5,829 nt of DNA. It comes from Flavobacteriales bacterium UBA3431. Its GTDB lineage: Bacteria > Bacteroidota > Bacteroidia > Flavobacteriales > Schleiferiaceae. The stretch spans positions 1 through 5,829 of the forward strand of contig DFSS01000005.1 in assembly GCA_002381225.1 (NCBI GenBank), read 5' to 3'. Position numbers and translations under genes: made by a program. Of this stretch, positions 1-5,829 are shown in pieces; position 1 is the first letter of the stretch, and each line of letters begins with the position of its first letter. The notes under the pieces were generated by a model. That model searched no databases and had not been told where the DNA came from. It was given only the letters and a program-made list of their open reading frames with translations.

Positions 1-1275
1 GCCACCACTTAAAAGCCACGTGACCGAATCAATCATCGCCGTAGAGCTCAACTGGTAGGTCGACGTCGACATCCACGTGGGCGTCGTTGAACCCACCATA
101 ATGGCCCCGACAAAGGGTAAATGCACCGTGTGAGTATCCGCAGCGAGGGCCTTGCCGCAACGTCCTATAGCCGTGCTGCTATCTGAAGCGGTGTACACGA
201 TCAACTTACCCATGCCGGAAACCGCGTTGGGAAGACTCAAGGAGAGGACATCTGCCATGACCGCCGTATCCCAGTTTGCGCTCAGCTGGCTCGCATAGCC
301 ACTGCTCACACCTGACTGGGTCCATTCGAATTCATTCAGGCCATCCGTAATGGATCCCTGGAAAACCTTGTTATGCAAATAGAGATCCAGAATTCCTGGG
401 TTGACCGAAGTGGCCGAATCTACCGGAATCGTCCCGCCACCGCCCGTGGTGATGTAGACGGGTACTTCGCGCATGGAGTAGCCAATTCGGAACCACGCCC
501 CGTTCGTACTGTCGTAGACATAATCGTCCGCGCGGAAGGCAATGGTCGACTGAATCGTCGTGCTGGGCTTGAAGGTGAGCACACCTGTTGTGGGGTCCAA
601 CGTCAGCGGATGGGAAGGGCTGCAGTCAAAAGGATTCGTAGCACTGTAGCCTGTGGCATACACCACGGATGTGCCTGCTGCAGACAAGGCTGGGCGAAGC
701 ACCAGCGCGGTGCTGTCTCCATCGATTTCCTGGGTAGCCAAATTCTGCTGATGAAGCTGATGCACGGCTCCACTCAGAGTACCCATGGGCGCCCATTTTA
801 CCGCGTTGTTGTGGGGACGTAGGCCGCTGGCCAAATTGAGTTTGGCCTCCAGGTAAATTTGCTGGGAGGCACTGTTTACCAGCGTGGAAGCCCCGTTGGG
901 TCGGCAGCAAACCGACCAGGAGAAGGTGTAGTTCGCGGAGGAGTTGAACGTCGCGGTGCCGGCATATTCGTGCACCTGGACCAGGGCTGCACCGTTAGAG
1001 CACAAACCCCCACCGACATTGGCTACCGAATAGCCCGGTTTGACCAAAGATACCTGCACGGAAAACGTCGCTCCCCCACCGGTGACCGTAACGGTATTTG
1101 TGGTAGGCATAGAAGCACCGGTTGGGTCGTTGTACAAGGTAAGTAGCACCTTGTAGGTCGATGTTGCCCCGGTGGTAGACACATACTGGTAGGAAAGGTC
1201 CCCTCCAATAAGGTGGGAGGCTGATACGGTGAAGGTTGACGCCAGCGTCACAAGGGTCAAGAGCAGTCTTTTCAT
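1..1275 (-). CDS. Secreted/surface protein of the Bacteroidota 'SHLIGGDL-CCR-DGDS' adhesin-like family, N-terminal part (open at left edge)
   Basis: The minus strand is open without a stop from the ATG at 1275 to base 1, giving 425 residues with the C-terminus outside the window. Residues 1-19 (MKRLLLTLVTLASTFTVSA) form a clean signal peptide, predicted to be cut before SHLIGGDLSYQY. That mature N-terminus is typical of large Bacteroidota extracellular proteins that often also carry PKD/Ig-like repeats and a type IX secretion tail. Other family landmarks are Cys92, the CCRPNG block at 123-128, DGDS at 185-188, a YSATNPF stretch followed by Cys218, and LDPTTGVLTFKP at 226-237. A GGGG linker at 278-281 is followed by a second region (about 286-425) that may start an Ig/PKD-like module. 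The usual Cys of the early 'LYRDC' motif is replaced here (TLYNDP, about residues 47-52). Surface attachment or gliding-related export is inferred from the family. No sorting domain is visible because the 3' end is missing. No Shine-Dalgarno sequence precedes the ATG, as is common in this phylum. Confidence 0.85.
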   Translation of the reverse strand, partial: MKRLLLTLVTLASTFTVSASHLIGGDLSYQYVSTTGATSTYKVLLTLYNDPTGASMPTTNTVTVTGGGATFSVQVSLVKPGYSVANVGGGLCSNGAALVQVHEYAGTATFNSSANYTFSWSVCCRPNGASTLVNSASQQIYLEAKLNLASGLRPHNNAVKWAPMGTLSGAVHQLHQQNLATQEIDGDSTALVLRPALSAAGTSVVYATGYSATNPFDCSPSHPLTLDPTTGVLTFKPSTTIQSTIAFRADDYVYDSTNGAWFRIGYSMREVPVYITTGGGGTIPVDSATSVNPGILDLYLHNKVFQGSITDGLNEFEWTQSGVSSGYASQLSANWDTAVMADVLSLSLPNAVSGMGKLIVYTASDSSTAIGRCGKALAADTHTVHLPFVGAIMVGSTTPTWMSTSTYQLSSTAMIDSVTWLLSGG

Positions 1276-1282
1276 CGCTACT

Positions 1283-1473
1283 GGTTTGGTGTTATGTAAA
1301 TGTACTGACAGACCCGCTGTAGACTCTTGCGTGGAGTTCAAAAGACCCAACCAGTTAGTTTCAGCCCGAAAGAATTGCGTTTACGGGATTTTACCACAAA
1401 CGGTTCAGGAAAAAGATCGCTTGTTTATGAGGGGTATGTCCTTATTAACGCTGCACGAATCCAACACCAAACC
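1283..1473. repeat. 11-bp perfect inverted repeat flanking the divergent intergenic region
   Basis: GGTTTGGTGTT at 1283-1293 is the exact reverse complement of AACACCAAACC at 1463-1473, with 169 bases between the arms. Read in the direction of transcription, each divergent gene has AACACCAAACC upstream of it: 7 bases before the ATG of the minus gene and 96 bases before the ATG of the plus gene. The arms are seen directly. A role as a paired operator or shared regulatory site is inference. A chance match of this length in a 290-base region is uncommon but not negligible. Confidence 0.4.
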
Positions 1474-1535
1474 TGTTAGAAAAAATGATTCATTAACTTG
1501 GGATGATTGACCCCTTTAATTTCATGACAATATCT

Positions 1536-1543
1536 CACCTTTG
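1536..1543 (+). promoter_or_regulatory. Possible Bacteroidota -7 promoter box for the beta-barrel gene
   Basis: CACCTTTG matches five of the six fixed positions of the Bacteroidota -7 element TAnnTTTG. It ends 26 bases before the ATG at 1570, a plausible distance for a short leader. No good -33 TTG lies at the usual 19-20 base spacing; that place holds only the T-rich CCTTTAATTT. The leader is A-rich just before the start (CCCAAAAATG) and lacks a Shine-Dalgarno sequence. The rest of the 1276-1569 intergenic region is AT-richer than the genes. It holds only the inverted repeat and no convincing promoter for the minus gene, with TACATTTA on the minus strand near 1300 as the nearest match. The call is weak. 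Confidence 0.3.
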
Positions 1544-1569
1544 TTTCAACCTAAATACCCTACCCAAAA

Positions 1570-2349
1570 ATGAAAAATTGGATTTTATTCGGGCTGCTAA
1601 CCGCCTCTACCCTCTCATACGGGCAAGAAGGTCAAGGAGCTAACCTCCATGCGAGCCGGTACATCTTTAGTCCGAGTGGCTATACATTGGCTAAGGATTC
1701 CATCTATTTAAACTGGATTGGTCCACTGCTCGATGTACAATTTGCGCCATTGGACAATATCACCTTAGGTATAGGAACCCCTTTCTTCTTGGGCGTTTAT
1801 GCCACGGGAGGATACTCCATGCAAATCAATGACCAATTATCCGCGAAGGTAGGCGGACTTTATGGGGTCCCATCCGTGGGTCAGGCGAGCTTTGGACTTC
1901 CATACGGAGTGCTCACCATGGGAAAACCAAATGCCAACTTTACCGTGGGAGTGGGGTATGGATTCACCACGGGCGATTGGGGTGGAGACCTGAACGGCTT
2001 GGCTCTGAACATGGCTGGTTACAAAGATTTTGGAGGAAAAACCGGTTTACTCTTTGAAGGCTGGTATTTGCCTGAAATTGAAACCTACATCGTGGCTCCC
2101 GCCTTCCGCATTTACACGAAGCGCGACCGGCGCTACTGGAATATTGGTTTCCTTGCCGCTCGCTATTCCTATGACGAGACCGAGTATCCCATTTTGGGAT
2201 ATGATACCGATTGGGATGGCATCCTAGATGTGACCGAACGGCCTGCGGGGACAGATTTCTACACGATTTATGATTACAACAATCCATTTTTGACTCGTAT
2301 TTGGGAAACCTTCCGCTTTCCCATCTTCTCCTACGCGATGTATTTCTAA
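1570..2349 (+). CDS. Predicted outer-membrane beta-barrel protein of unknown function
   Basis: A protein of 259 residues with a signal peptide at about 1-19 (MKNWILFGLLTASTLSYGQ). The mature part begins with ASRYIFSPSGYTLAKDSIYLN (about 28-48), which resembles the 'R-x-x-xSPSAxxL-K-G' opening of many uncharacterised Bacteroidota envelope proteins. The rest alternates short amphipathic strands with Gly/Asn turns (for example ITLGIGTPFFLGVYATGGYSM and NANFTVGVGYGFTTGDW). It ends in aromatic residues (FRFPIFSYAMYF), the usual C-terminal signature of an outer-membrane barrel. An acidic DTDWDGILDVTE segment at 212-223 fits a DxDxDGxxDxxE calcium-binding loop, probably in a surface loop. The gene stands alone, divergent from the secreted protein on its left, and is followed by its own terminator. 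Barrel topology and outer-membrane location are inferred; no substrate or role can be assigned. Confidence 0.8.
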   Translation: MKNWILFGLLTASTLSYGQEGQGANLHASRYIFSPSGYTLAKDSIYLNWIGPLLDVQFAPLDNITLGIGTPFFLGVYATGGYSMQINDQLSAKVGGLYGVPSVGQASFGLPYGVLTMGKPNANFTVGVGYGFTTGDWGGDLNGLALNMAGYKDFGGKTGLLFEGWYLPEIETYIVAPAFRIYTKRDRRYWNIGFLAARYSYDETEYPILGYDTDWDGILDVTERPAGTDFYTIYDYNNPFLTRIWETFRFPIFSYAMYF

Positions 2350-2372
2350 GGGAGTCATTCAACACGCTTCAG

Positions 2373-2407
2373 CGCCGTGCTCCGACTTTTCTGGGCACGG
2401 CGTTTTT
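2373..2407 (+). terminator. Intrinsic terminator after the beta-barrel gene
   Basis: CGCCGTGC (2373-2380) pairs perfectly with GCACGGCG (2395-2402), giving an 8-bp GC-rich stem with a 14-base loop. It is followed at once by TTTTT (2403-2407). The hairpin begins 23 bases after the TAA of the plus-strand gene. The T-tract covers part of the stop codon of the convergent minus gene. The minus strand has no U-tract after the hairpin, so it should act mainly in the plus direction, leaving the hydrolase gene without an obvious intrinsic terminator here. Confidence 0.8.
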
Positions 2408-3401
2408 ATTTGGCGCTACGCAGGGCCCCCAGCGCAGAGCTCATGGCGCGCACCAAATCGCCGTCCAAAGGCAGATTGGGATCTGAGTAGGTCGCCAAAC
2501 GCTGCCCAGGAATGTCCGTCTTGAGTGTATGGGTCATATACGGACAGGTGTACACGTGCGAATTGGGCTCCTTCTTGGCTCCCCAGGCCGTCATGGCTGC
2601 AGACGGCTGCACTTGGATGTCTTTTTCTCCATAAAAAATGTAGATCGGCCATTTCCCGGAAAGCCGCGCTAGATTTTCCATAGGCTCATCTTGAAACCAG
2701 TCCATGAGGTAGGGCTGTATGGAGGGGCGAAAAAGCGCCAGTAAGGCGGGTGGCGAAGGCCGACCCAGCAAATACCCTGCTCGCAGACTGTCCAAACTCG
2801 TCTTGGCAAATTGACCGTACTCGGAATCTGGCGCCATTTGACGGCTTAATTGCTGCCAAAGAATGTCCGCGGCATTTTCTCCAGGAGGCGCCAATAAAAT
2901 GAGCCCTTTCAACCCTTCTGGACGGTTCTTAGCCGCCCATGCCAGAGCAATCTGACCGCCTTCACTGTGGCCCACCAAGAGGAGCGATTCATAGCCAGCG
3001 AGTTGCCCAAGGGCCCACCAGGCCTGGTAATCTTGAACGTTGTCCGAAAAGAGCATACTCCCCTCTCCCCCTGTGAGTGTACTCTCCCCCACACCCCGTT
3101 TGTCCACTTGCATGGTAGAAATGCCCTGGGCTTGAAGGAGCTCAGCAAGCTGATCGTACATGTTCGTTTGCAGCGTAGGGGCCGGTCCATTTCCGTGTCG
3201 GTCGGTGGGACCAGATCCTGGGAGAATAATGGCCAGAGTTCGGGCTGCTTTTCGCCCCTGTTTCACATGGCTCAAAGTTCCCCTCAATACATCTTCCCCG
3301 GACTGAATAAATACTTCTTCCGATTTTACTTTTTGTCCCCAAGCGGTGGCGGAGACGAAAGCAAGCGCCCCTGCTAGGGCCCAAACGCGGATTTCTTTCA
3401 T
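2406..3401 (-). CDS. Exported alpha/beta-hydrolase (serine esterase-like)
   Basis: A protein of 331 residues. The signal peptide is about residues 1-22 with a likely cut at AWG|Q, so the enzyme should act in the periplasm or outside the cell. The mature part shows the alpha/beta-hydrolase order: PGSGPTDRHGN (61-71) as the likely oxyanion-hole segment, VDKRGVGES (99-107), the nucleophile elbow GHSEGG (144-149) with Ser146, the acid loop YGEKDIQVQP (257-266) with Asp261, and His291 in YMTHTLK. The full triad suggests an active enzyme hydrolysing an ester, peptide or similar bond; the substrate cannot be told. Residues about 175-245, between the elbow and the acid loop, look like a helical cap. 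The gene converges on the beta-barrel gene and is separated from the upstream DUF4197 gene by 165 bases, so it may have its own promoter. TACCTTTT just before the start is the nearest -7-like sequence but lies too close to the ATG to be convincing. Confidence 0.88.
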   Translation of the reverse strand: MKEIRVWALAGALAFVSATAWGQKVKSEEVFIQSGEDVLRGTLSHVKQGRKAARTLAIILPGSGPTDRHGNGPAPTLQTNMYDQLAELLQAQGISTMQVDKRGVGESTLTGGEGSMLFSDNVQDYQAWWALGQLAGYESLLLVGHSEGGQIALAWAAKNRPEGLKGLILLAPPGENAADILWQQLSRQMAPDSEYGQFAKTSLDSLRAGYLLGRPSPPALLALFRPSIQPYLMDWFQDEPMENLARLSGKWPIYIFYGEKDIQVQPSAAMTAWGAKKEPNSHVYTCPYMTHTLKTDIPGQRLATYSDPNLPLDGDLVRAMSSALGALRSAK

Positions 3402-3511
3402 CCTAAAAAGGTAGGGGCTTTGGGTGACTTACAGCACAGTTCTATGCCACGTGGTAAGATATCTTCGACACTATATAGGTGGAAATCTCTCCAAGGATTG
3501 CATAATACGTT
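3402..3511 (+). ncRNA. Candidate small RNA or untranslated transcript ending at the orphan terminator
   Basis: The interval lies between the start of the hydrolase gene and a strong plus-oriented terminator, with no supported plus-strand gene in it. It contains local pairing potential: TATGC (3443-3447) with GCATA (3500-3504), the palindrome AAGATATCTT (3456-3465), and a small TGGA/TCCA hairpin at about 3480-3493. No clean TAnnTTTG promoter is visible; GGGCTTTG at 3415-3422 is a poor match. I do not recognise a tRNA, SRP RNA, tmRNA or known riboswitch. The only support is position and the terminator, so the 5' end and strand of use are guesses. On the minus strand the same bases would be the hydrolase leader. 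Confidence 0.25.
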
Positions 3512-3548
3512 GAACCCCCGCGATGCACACCGTGGGGGTTCTTTTTTT
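3512..3548 (+). terminator. Strong intrinsic terminator oriented on the plus strand, without an upstream plus gene
   Basis: GAACCCCC (3512-3519) pairs with GGGGGTTC (3534-3541). Three further inner pairs (one G-U, two G-C) close on an 8-base loop, and seven T follow (3542-3548). This is a textbook rho-independent terminator for plus-strand transcription. On the minus strand the hairpin is preceded by the A-tract and followed by AACGTATT, so it should not stop the DUF4197 transcript efficiently. Its position 19 bases beyond the DUF4197 stop might have suggested a terminator for that gene, but the T-tract is on the wrong side. Confidence 0.75.
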
Positions 3549-3566
3549 GAGGGAGAATTCCCGGGT

Positions 3567-4346
3567 TTAGCCCTGCGCCAGCTTGGAGCCAAAGACCTTT
3601 TTAAGCAAATCGCTCGTTCGCGCGATGGGATCTTGGCGAATCTTCGCTTCCTGTAACGCAATTTCTTGGTACATCGCCGTCGTGGCGCGCTGATTCACAT
3701 AGGTCGGTAAATCCGTTTCAATATCGTGGCTCAGGCCTAGCAAGACTTTGTTGGCATTCAATGCTTGCACCAAGGGAGTCCAATAGCGTGCGACATCCAC
3801 ACTTTGAAGGGCTCGGTCGATAATCGGGGCAAAAGCCTGCTGCACCGCAGGCTCCGTTTCATTCTTGAGGTAGGCCGTCGCCGCCCCGTCGCCACCTTGT
3901 AGGATGCCCACGGCATCTTGCACGGTCATGTGCAAAATAGCCTCTTTGAAGATGGGCGCCGCTTCCTTCACCGCCGTTTCGGCGCCTTGATTCATGGCCT
4001 CAATGAGTCCGTCTAGTTTGGGTCCCACGGTGGCACTGAGCACAGGGTTTTTGCGGACTTTCGCCTCGAGCGCCTGGATTTCAGGGGGCAGCGGAATGCG
4101 GTAAACAGGGCTTTGGGCAAATCCACCTACCTTGGACAACTGGGCCACACCGGTGGCGACTCCGGCGTCCAAGGCCTCCTTGAGTCCTTGCCCGATTTCT
4201 TGACGAGAAGGCCCTTCGATGGCGCCCCGAATGGTGGGCATGAGTCCATTAACGATGTTTCCTGGGGCGATGGCTCTCAAATTCGACTGAGCACAGGCCA
4301 CTTGGCTGAGTGCGACAAATGAAAGGACAAAAAGATGTGTGCGCAT
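3567..4346 (-). CDS. Exported DUF4197 family protein
   Basis: A protein of 259 residues from the ATG at 4346. Residues 1-20 (MRTHLFVLSFVALSQVACAQ) form a signal peptide. A Cys is present near the cut site, but QVAC is a poor lipobox, so signal peptidase I cleavage is favoured. The body from about 48 matches DUF4197: QEIGQGLKEALDAGV (49-63), the GF-x(4)-YRIPLPP block (75-88), a helical middle with HMTVQDAVGILQGGDGAATAYL (139-160), and the C-terminal EAKIRQDPIARTSDLLKKVFG (233-253), the most conserved family segment. The family is all-helical and of unknown function. The reading frame also allows an ATG at 4355 and a GTG at 4391 that overlaps the SRPBCC stop. 4346 is chosen because it gives the cleanest signal peptide (no acidic residue at position 2) and has GGA five bases upstream. 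The gene follows the SRPBCC gene by 41 bases and is probably cotranscribed with it and glyA. Confidence 0.9.
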   Translation of the reverse strand: MRTHLFVLSFVALSQVACAQSNLRAIAPGNIVNGLMPTIRGAIEGPSRQEIGQGLKEALDAGVATGVAQLSKVGGFAQSPVYRIPLPPEIQALEAKVRKNPVLSATVGPKLDGLIEAMNQGAETAVKEAAPIFKEAILHMTVQDAVGILQGGDGAATAYLKNETEPAVQQAFAPIIDRALQSVDVARYWTPLVQALNANKVLLGLSHDIETDLPTYVNQRATTAMYQEIALQEAKIRQDPIARTSDLLKKVFGSKLAQG

Positions 4347-4387
4347 GAGTTCCATTTTAAGTCGTACAAGCAAAGGGAATGCCGAAT

Positions 4388-4801
4388 TCACAAATCCTCG
4401 ACGTAGGCCTTGAAATTATTCAGAATCATTTGCCAGCCGGCTTGCTGCATCTCAATGGGATTTTGGTCTTCCGCTTCAAAGCGCTCGACCACATGCACCC
4501 CACCAGGCACTTCTTCGAAGGTGACCCAAATCTTTCGGTCGTCTCCCATCGTAGAATGCAATTCCTTGTGGAGCTCCACCAAGGTGTACGTTGCCCCGAA
4601 TTCAAAACCAAAGCTGCCGTCGCGGGCTTCCATTCGGGCCGTATAGGTGCCCCCCACACGAACGTCCGATTTTGCCCACGGGCAATGCCAGCTAGCATCG
4701 GCAAAGTTCCATCCGGTGATGTGTTCACCTTCGGTCCAGGCGGCCCACACCGTGGCCATGTCCGCGTGGACGGTGGCTTCAATCGCAACCTGCGGCCGCA
4801 T
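4388..4801 (-). CDS. SRPBCC-fold protein of the AHSA1 (Hsp90 ATPase activator-like) type
   Basis: A protein of 137 residues, the normal length for a single START/Bet v1-like domain, with no signal peptide and therefore cytoplasmic. It shows the family pattern: an N-terminal strand with IEATVHADMATVWAAWT (7-23), then GWNFADASWHCPWAKSDVRVGG (30-51), the DGSFGFEFGATYTLVE strands (61-76), VTFEEVPGG (93-101), and the C-terminal helix QNPIEMQQAGWQMILNNF (113-130). The NP-x-EMQQAGWQ-x-IL-x-NF helix is typical of the bacterial branch annotated as 'SRPBCC domain-containing protein'. These have a hydrophobic ligand cavity but mostly unknown ligands. Hsp90 activation should not be assumed from the domain name. 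The ATG lies 2 bases after the glyA stop (TAAGGATG), suggesting translational coupling; the DUF4197 gene follows. Confidence 0.9.
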   Translation of the reverse strand: MRPQVAIEATVHADMATVWAAWTEGEHITGWNFADASWHCPWAKSDVRVGGTYTARMEARDGSFGFEFGATYTLVELHKELHSTMGDDRKIWVTFEEVPGGVHVVERFEAEDQNPIEMQQAGWQMILNNFKAYVEDL

Positions 4802-4803
4802 CC

Positions 4804-5829
4804 TTACGCAAACAGAGGCTTGTCCTTCATCATGGCGACCACAGCGTCTCCAACAGCTTTGATTTTGCTCGGATTTTCCACGTTCATCAATACCTCGTCG
4901 ATAAATCCAGCAATGCCATCCATATCGGATTCCACACAGCCGCGGGTGGTAATGGCAGGCGTTCCAAGACGGATACCGCTCGTCACAAAGGGAGATTTGT
5001 CGTCAAACGGCACCATATTCTTGTTGGCCGTGATGTGGGCTTGCACAAGCGCCGCTTCCGCCACCTTTCCCGTTACGCCTTTGTTTCGAAGGTCAATGAG
5101 CATAAGGTGGTTATCCGTTCCTCCGGAAATGATCTCATAGCCCCGCCCCACTAACGAAGCGGCCAACGCTTGAGCGTTTTTCTGAACTTGAACGATGTAG
5201 CTGAAGTAGTCGTCCTGCAAGGCTTCGCCGTAAGCCACCGCCTTGCCCGCAATCACATGCTCCAAAGGGCCGCCCTGAATGCCAGGAAAAACGGCCATAT
5301 CCAATAGGTTGGACATCATGCGCATTTCTCCTTTGGGCGTAGTGAGCCCCCAAGGGTTCTCGAAGTCCTGGCCCATCATGATCATACCGCCACGTGGACC
5401 GCGCAAGGTCTTGTGCGTTGTGGTGGTGACAAAGTGGCAATGCGGCATAGGATCGTTCAACAAGCCCTTGGCAATCAAGCCCGATGGGTGGGAGATGTCA
5501 GCCAAGAGCAAGGCGCCTACTTCGTCGGCAATTTCGCGGAATTTGGCGTAATCCAAATCGCGTGAATAGGCGGATGCGCCGCAGATGAGCATCTTGGGCT
5601 TTTCGCGGTGGGCAATCTCGCGAATGGTATCGTAATTGAGTAGACCGGTCTCCTTCTCGACGCCGTAGAACACGGCGCGGTAGGTCTTTCCGGAGAAGCT
5701 CACAGGGCTGCCATGGGTCAAGTGACCGCCGTGGCTCAAGTCAAAGCCCATGATGGTGTCACCGGGCTGCAAGCAAGCGAGGTAGACCGCCGCGTTGGCT
5801 TGGCTACCACTGTGGGGCTGCACGTTGGC
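4804..5829 (-). CDS. glyA: Serine hydroxymethyltransferase, C-terminal three quarters (5' end outside window)
   Basis: 341 residues are present, entering from the right edge at ANVQPHSGSQAN. About 90 N-terminal residues are missing compared with Escherichia coli GlyA. The enzyme is cytoplasmic, PLP-dependent, and converts serine and tetrahydrofolate to glycine and 5,10-methylenetetrahydrofolate. Visible landmarks, counted from the V of VQPHSGS as residue 1, are LSHGGHLTHGSPV (29-41), the PLP-contacting D109 and H112 in DISHPSG, the Schiff-base lysine K138 in VTTTTHKTLRGPRGG, GGTDNHL (234-240), and R285 in TSGIRLGTPA, the substrate-carboxylate arginine. After the lysine there is a roughly 13-residue insertion relative to E. 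coli (DFENPWGLTTPKGEMRMM region) that is typical of Bacteroidota GlyA. The active site is intact and the enzyme should be functional. GTG at 5821-5823 is an internal valine codon, not a start. Confidence 0.97.
   Translation of the reverse strand, partial: ANVQPHSGSQANAAVYLACLQPGDTIMGFDLSHGGHLTHGSPVSFSGKTYRAVFYGVEKETGLLNYDTIREIAHREKPKMLICGASAYSRDLDYAKFREIADEVGALLLADISHPSGLIAKGLLNDPMPHCHFVTTTTHKTLRGPRGGMIMMGQDFENPWGLTTPKGEMRMMSNLLDMAVFPGIQGGPLEHVIAGKAVAYGEALQDDYFSYIVQVQKNAQALAASLVGRGYEIISGGTDNHLMLIDLRNKGVTGKVAEAALVQAHITANKNMVPFDDKSPFVTSGIRLGTPAITTRGCVESDMDGIAGFIDEVLMNVENPSKIKAVGDAVVAMMKDKPLFA

Noticed and set aside
59..70. GTCGACGTCGAC palindromic repeat as a possible protein-binding site
   Set aside because: It simply encodes a Ser-Thr-Ser-Thr stretch within the secreted protein gene, and such short repeats are expected there.
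373..1146. Plus-strand open frames at 373-822 and 859-1146 and minus-strand frames at 626-910 and 1023-1208
   Set aside because: They lie in other frames of the continuous 425-codon minus-strand gene, which has a signal peptide and family motifs. Their translations are low-complexity, Arg/Gly-rich and unrecognisable.
1229..1510. Plus-strand open frame of 93 codons across the divergent intergenic region
   Set aside because: It starts inside the signal-peptide coding region of the minus gene and would occupy the promoter region. It shows no recognisable domain or conserved pattern.
3512..3548. Hairpin as terminator of the DUF4197 (minus-strand) transcript
   Set aside because: The T-tract is on the plus strand only. 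Read on the minus strand the hairpin has an A-tract before it and no U-tract after it.
3420..3656. Possible small plus-strand protein of 78 codons (TTG start)
   Set aside because: It would read straight through the strong terminator at 3512-3548 and into the DUF4197 gene in antisense. The translation shows no family features.
4347..4391. N-terminal extension of the DUF4197 protein from the GTG at 4391
   Set aside because: It would overlap the SRPBCC stop codon and add 15 residues in front of an otherwise standard signal peptide.
4379..5140. Long plus-strand open frame of 253 codons opposite glyA and the SRPBCC gene
   Set aside because: It is antisense to two strongly recognised genes and spans their junction. 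Its length reflects codon bias of the opposite strand.

Overview
The window looks like a piece of a Bacteroidota chromosome, probably Flavobacteriales or a relative. The base composition is only mildly GC-rich in the coding parts. The evidence is protein-level: a secreted protein of the Bacteroidota-specific 'SHLIGGDL...CCR...DGDS' type at the left edge, a serine hydroxymethyltransferase with the Bacteroidota-style insertion after the PLP lysine, exported proteins whose signal peptides end in Gln-containing sites, and start codons mostly without Shine-Dalgarno sequences. I cannot name a genus.

Layout from left to right. (1) Bases 1-1275, minus strand: the N-terminal 425 residues of a large secreted or surface adhesin-like protein, open at the left edge. 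(2) Bases 1276-1569: an AT-richer divergent intergenic region with an 11-bp inverted repeat and a weak promoter match. (3) Bases 1570-2349, plus strand: a predicted outer-membrane beta-barrel protein of unknown function carrying a calcium-loop-like motif, followed by an intrinsic terminator at 2373-2407. (4) Bases 2406-3401, minus strand: an exported alpha/beta hydrolase with a complete Ser-Asp-His triad, convergent with gene 3. (5) Bases 3402-3566: a gap holding a strong plus-oriented intrinsic terminator with no plus-strand gene in front of it. (6) Bases 3567-5829, minus strand: a compact cluster in transcription order glyA (5' end outside the window), an AHSA1-type SRPBCC protein starting 2 bases after the glyA stop, and an exported DUF4197 protein.

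The genes do not form an obvious pathway. glyA is core one-carbon metabolism (serine to glycine plus 5,10-methylene-THF). The SRPBCC and DUF4197 genes appear to be transcribed with it but have no known functional link to it. The remaining genes are cell-envelope or periplasmic proteins. I see no transposase, CRISPR array, tRNA, rRNA or phage gene. I found no convincing undescribed multigene system. The least explained element is the orphan plus-strand terminator at 3512-3548, which may mark a small RNA.
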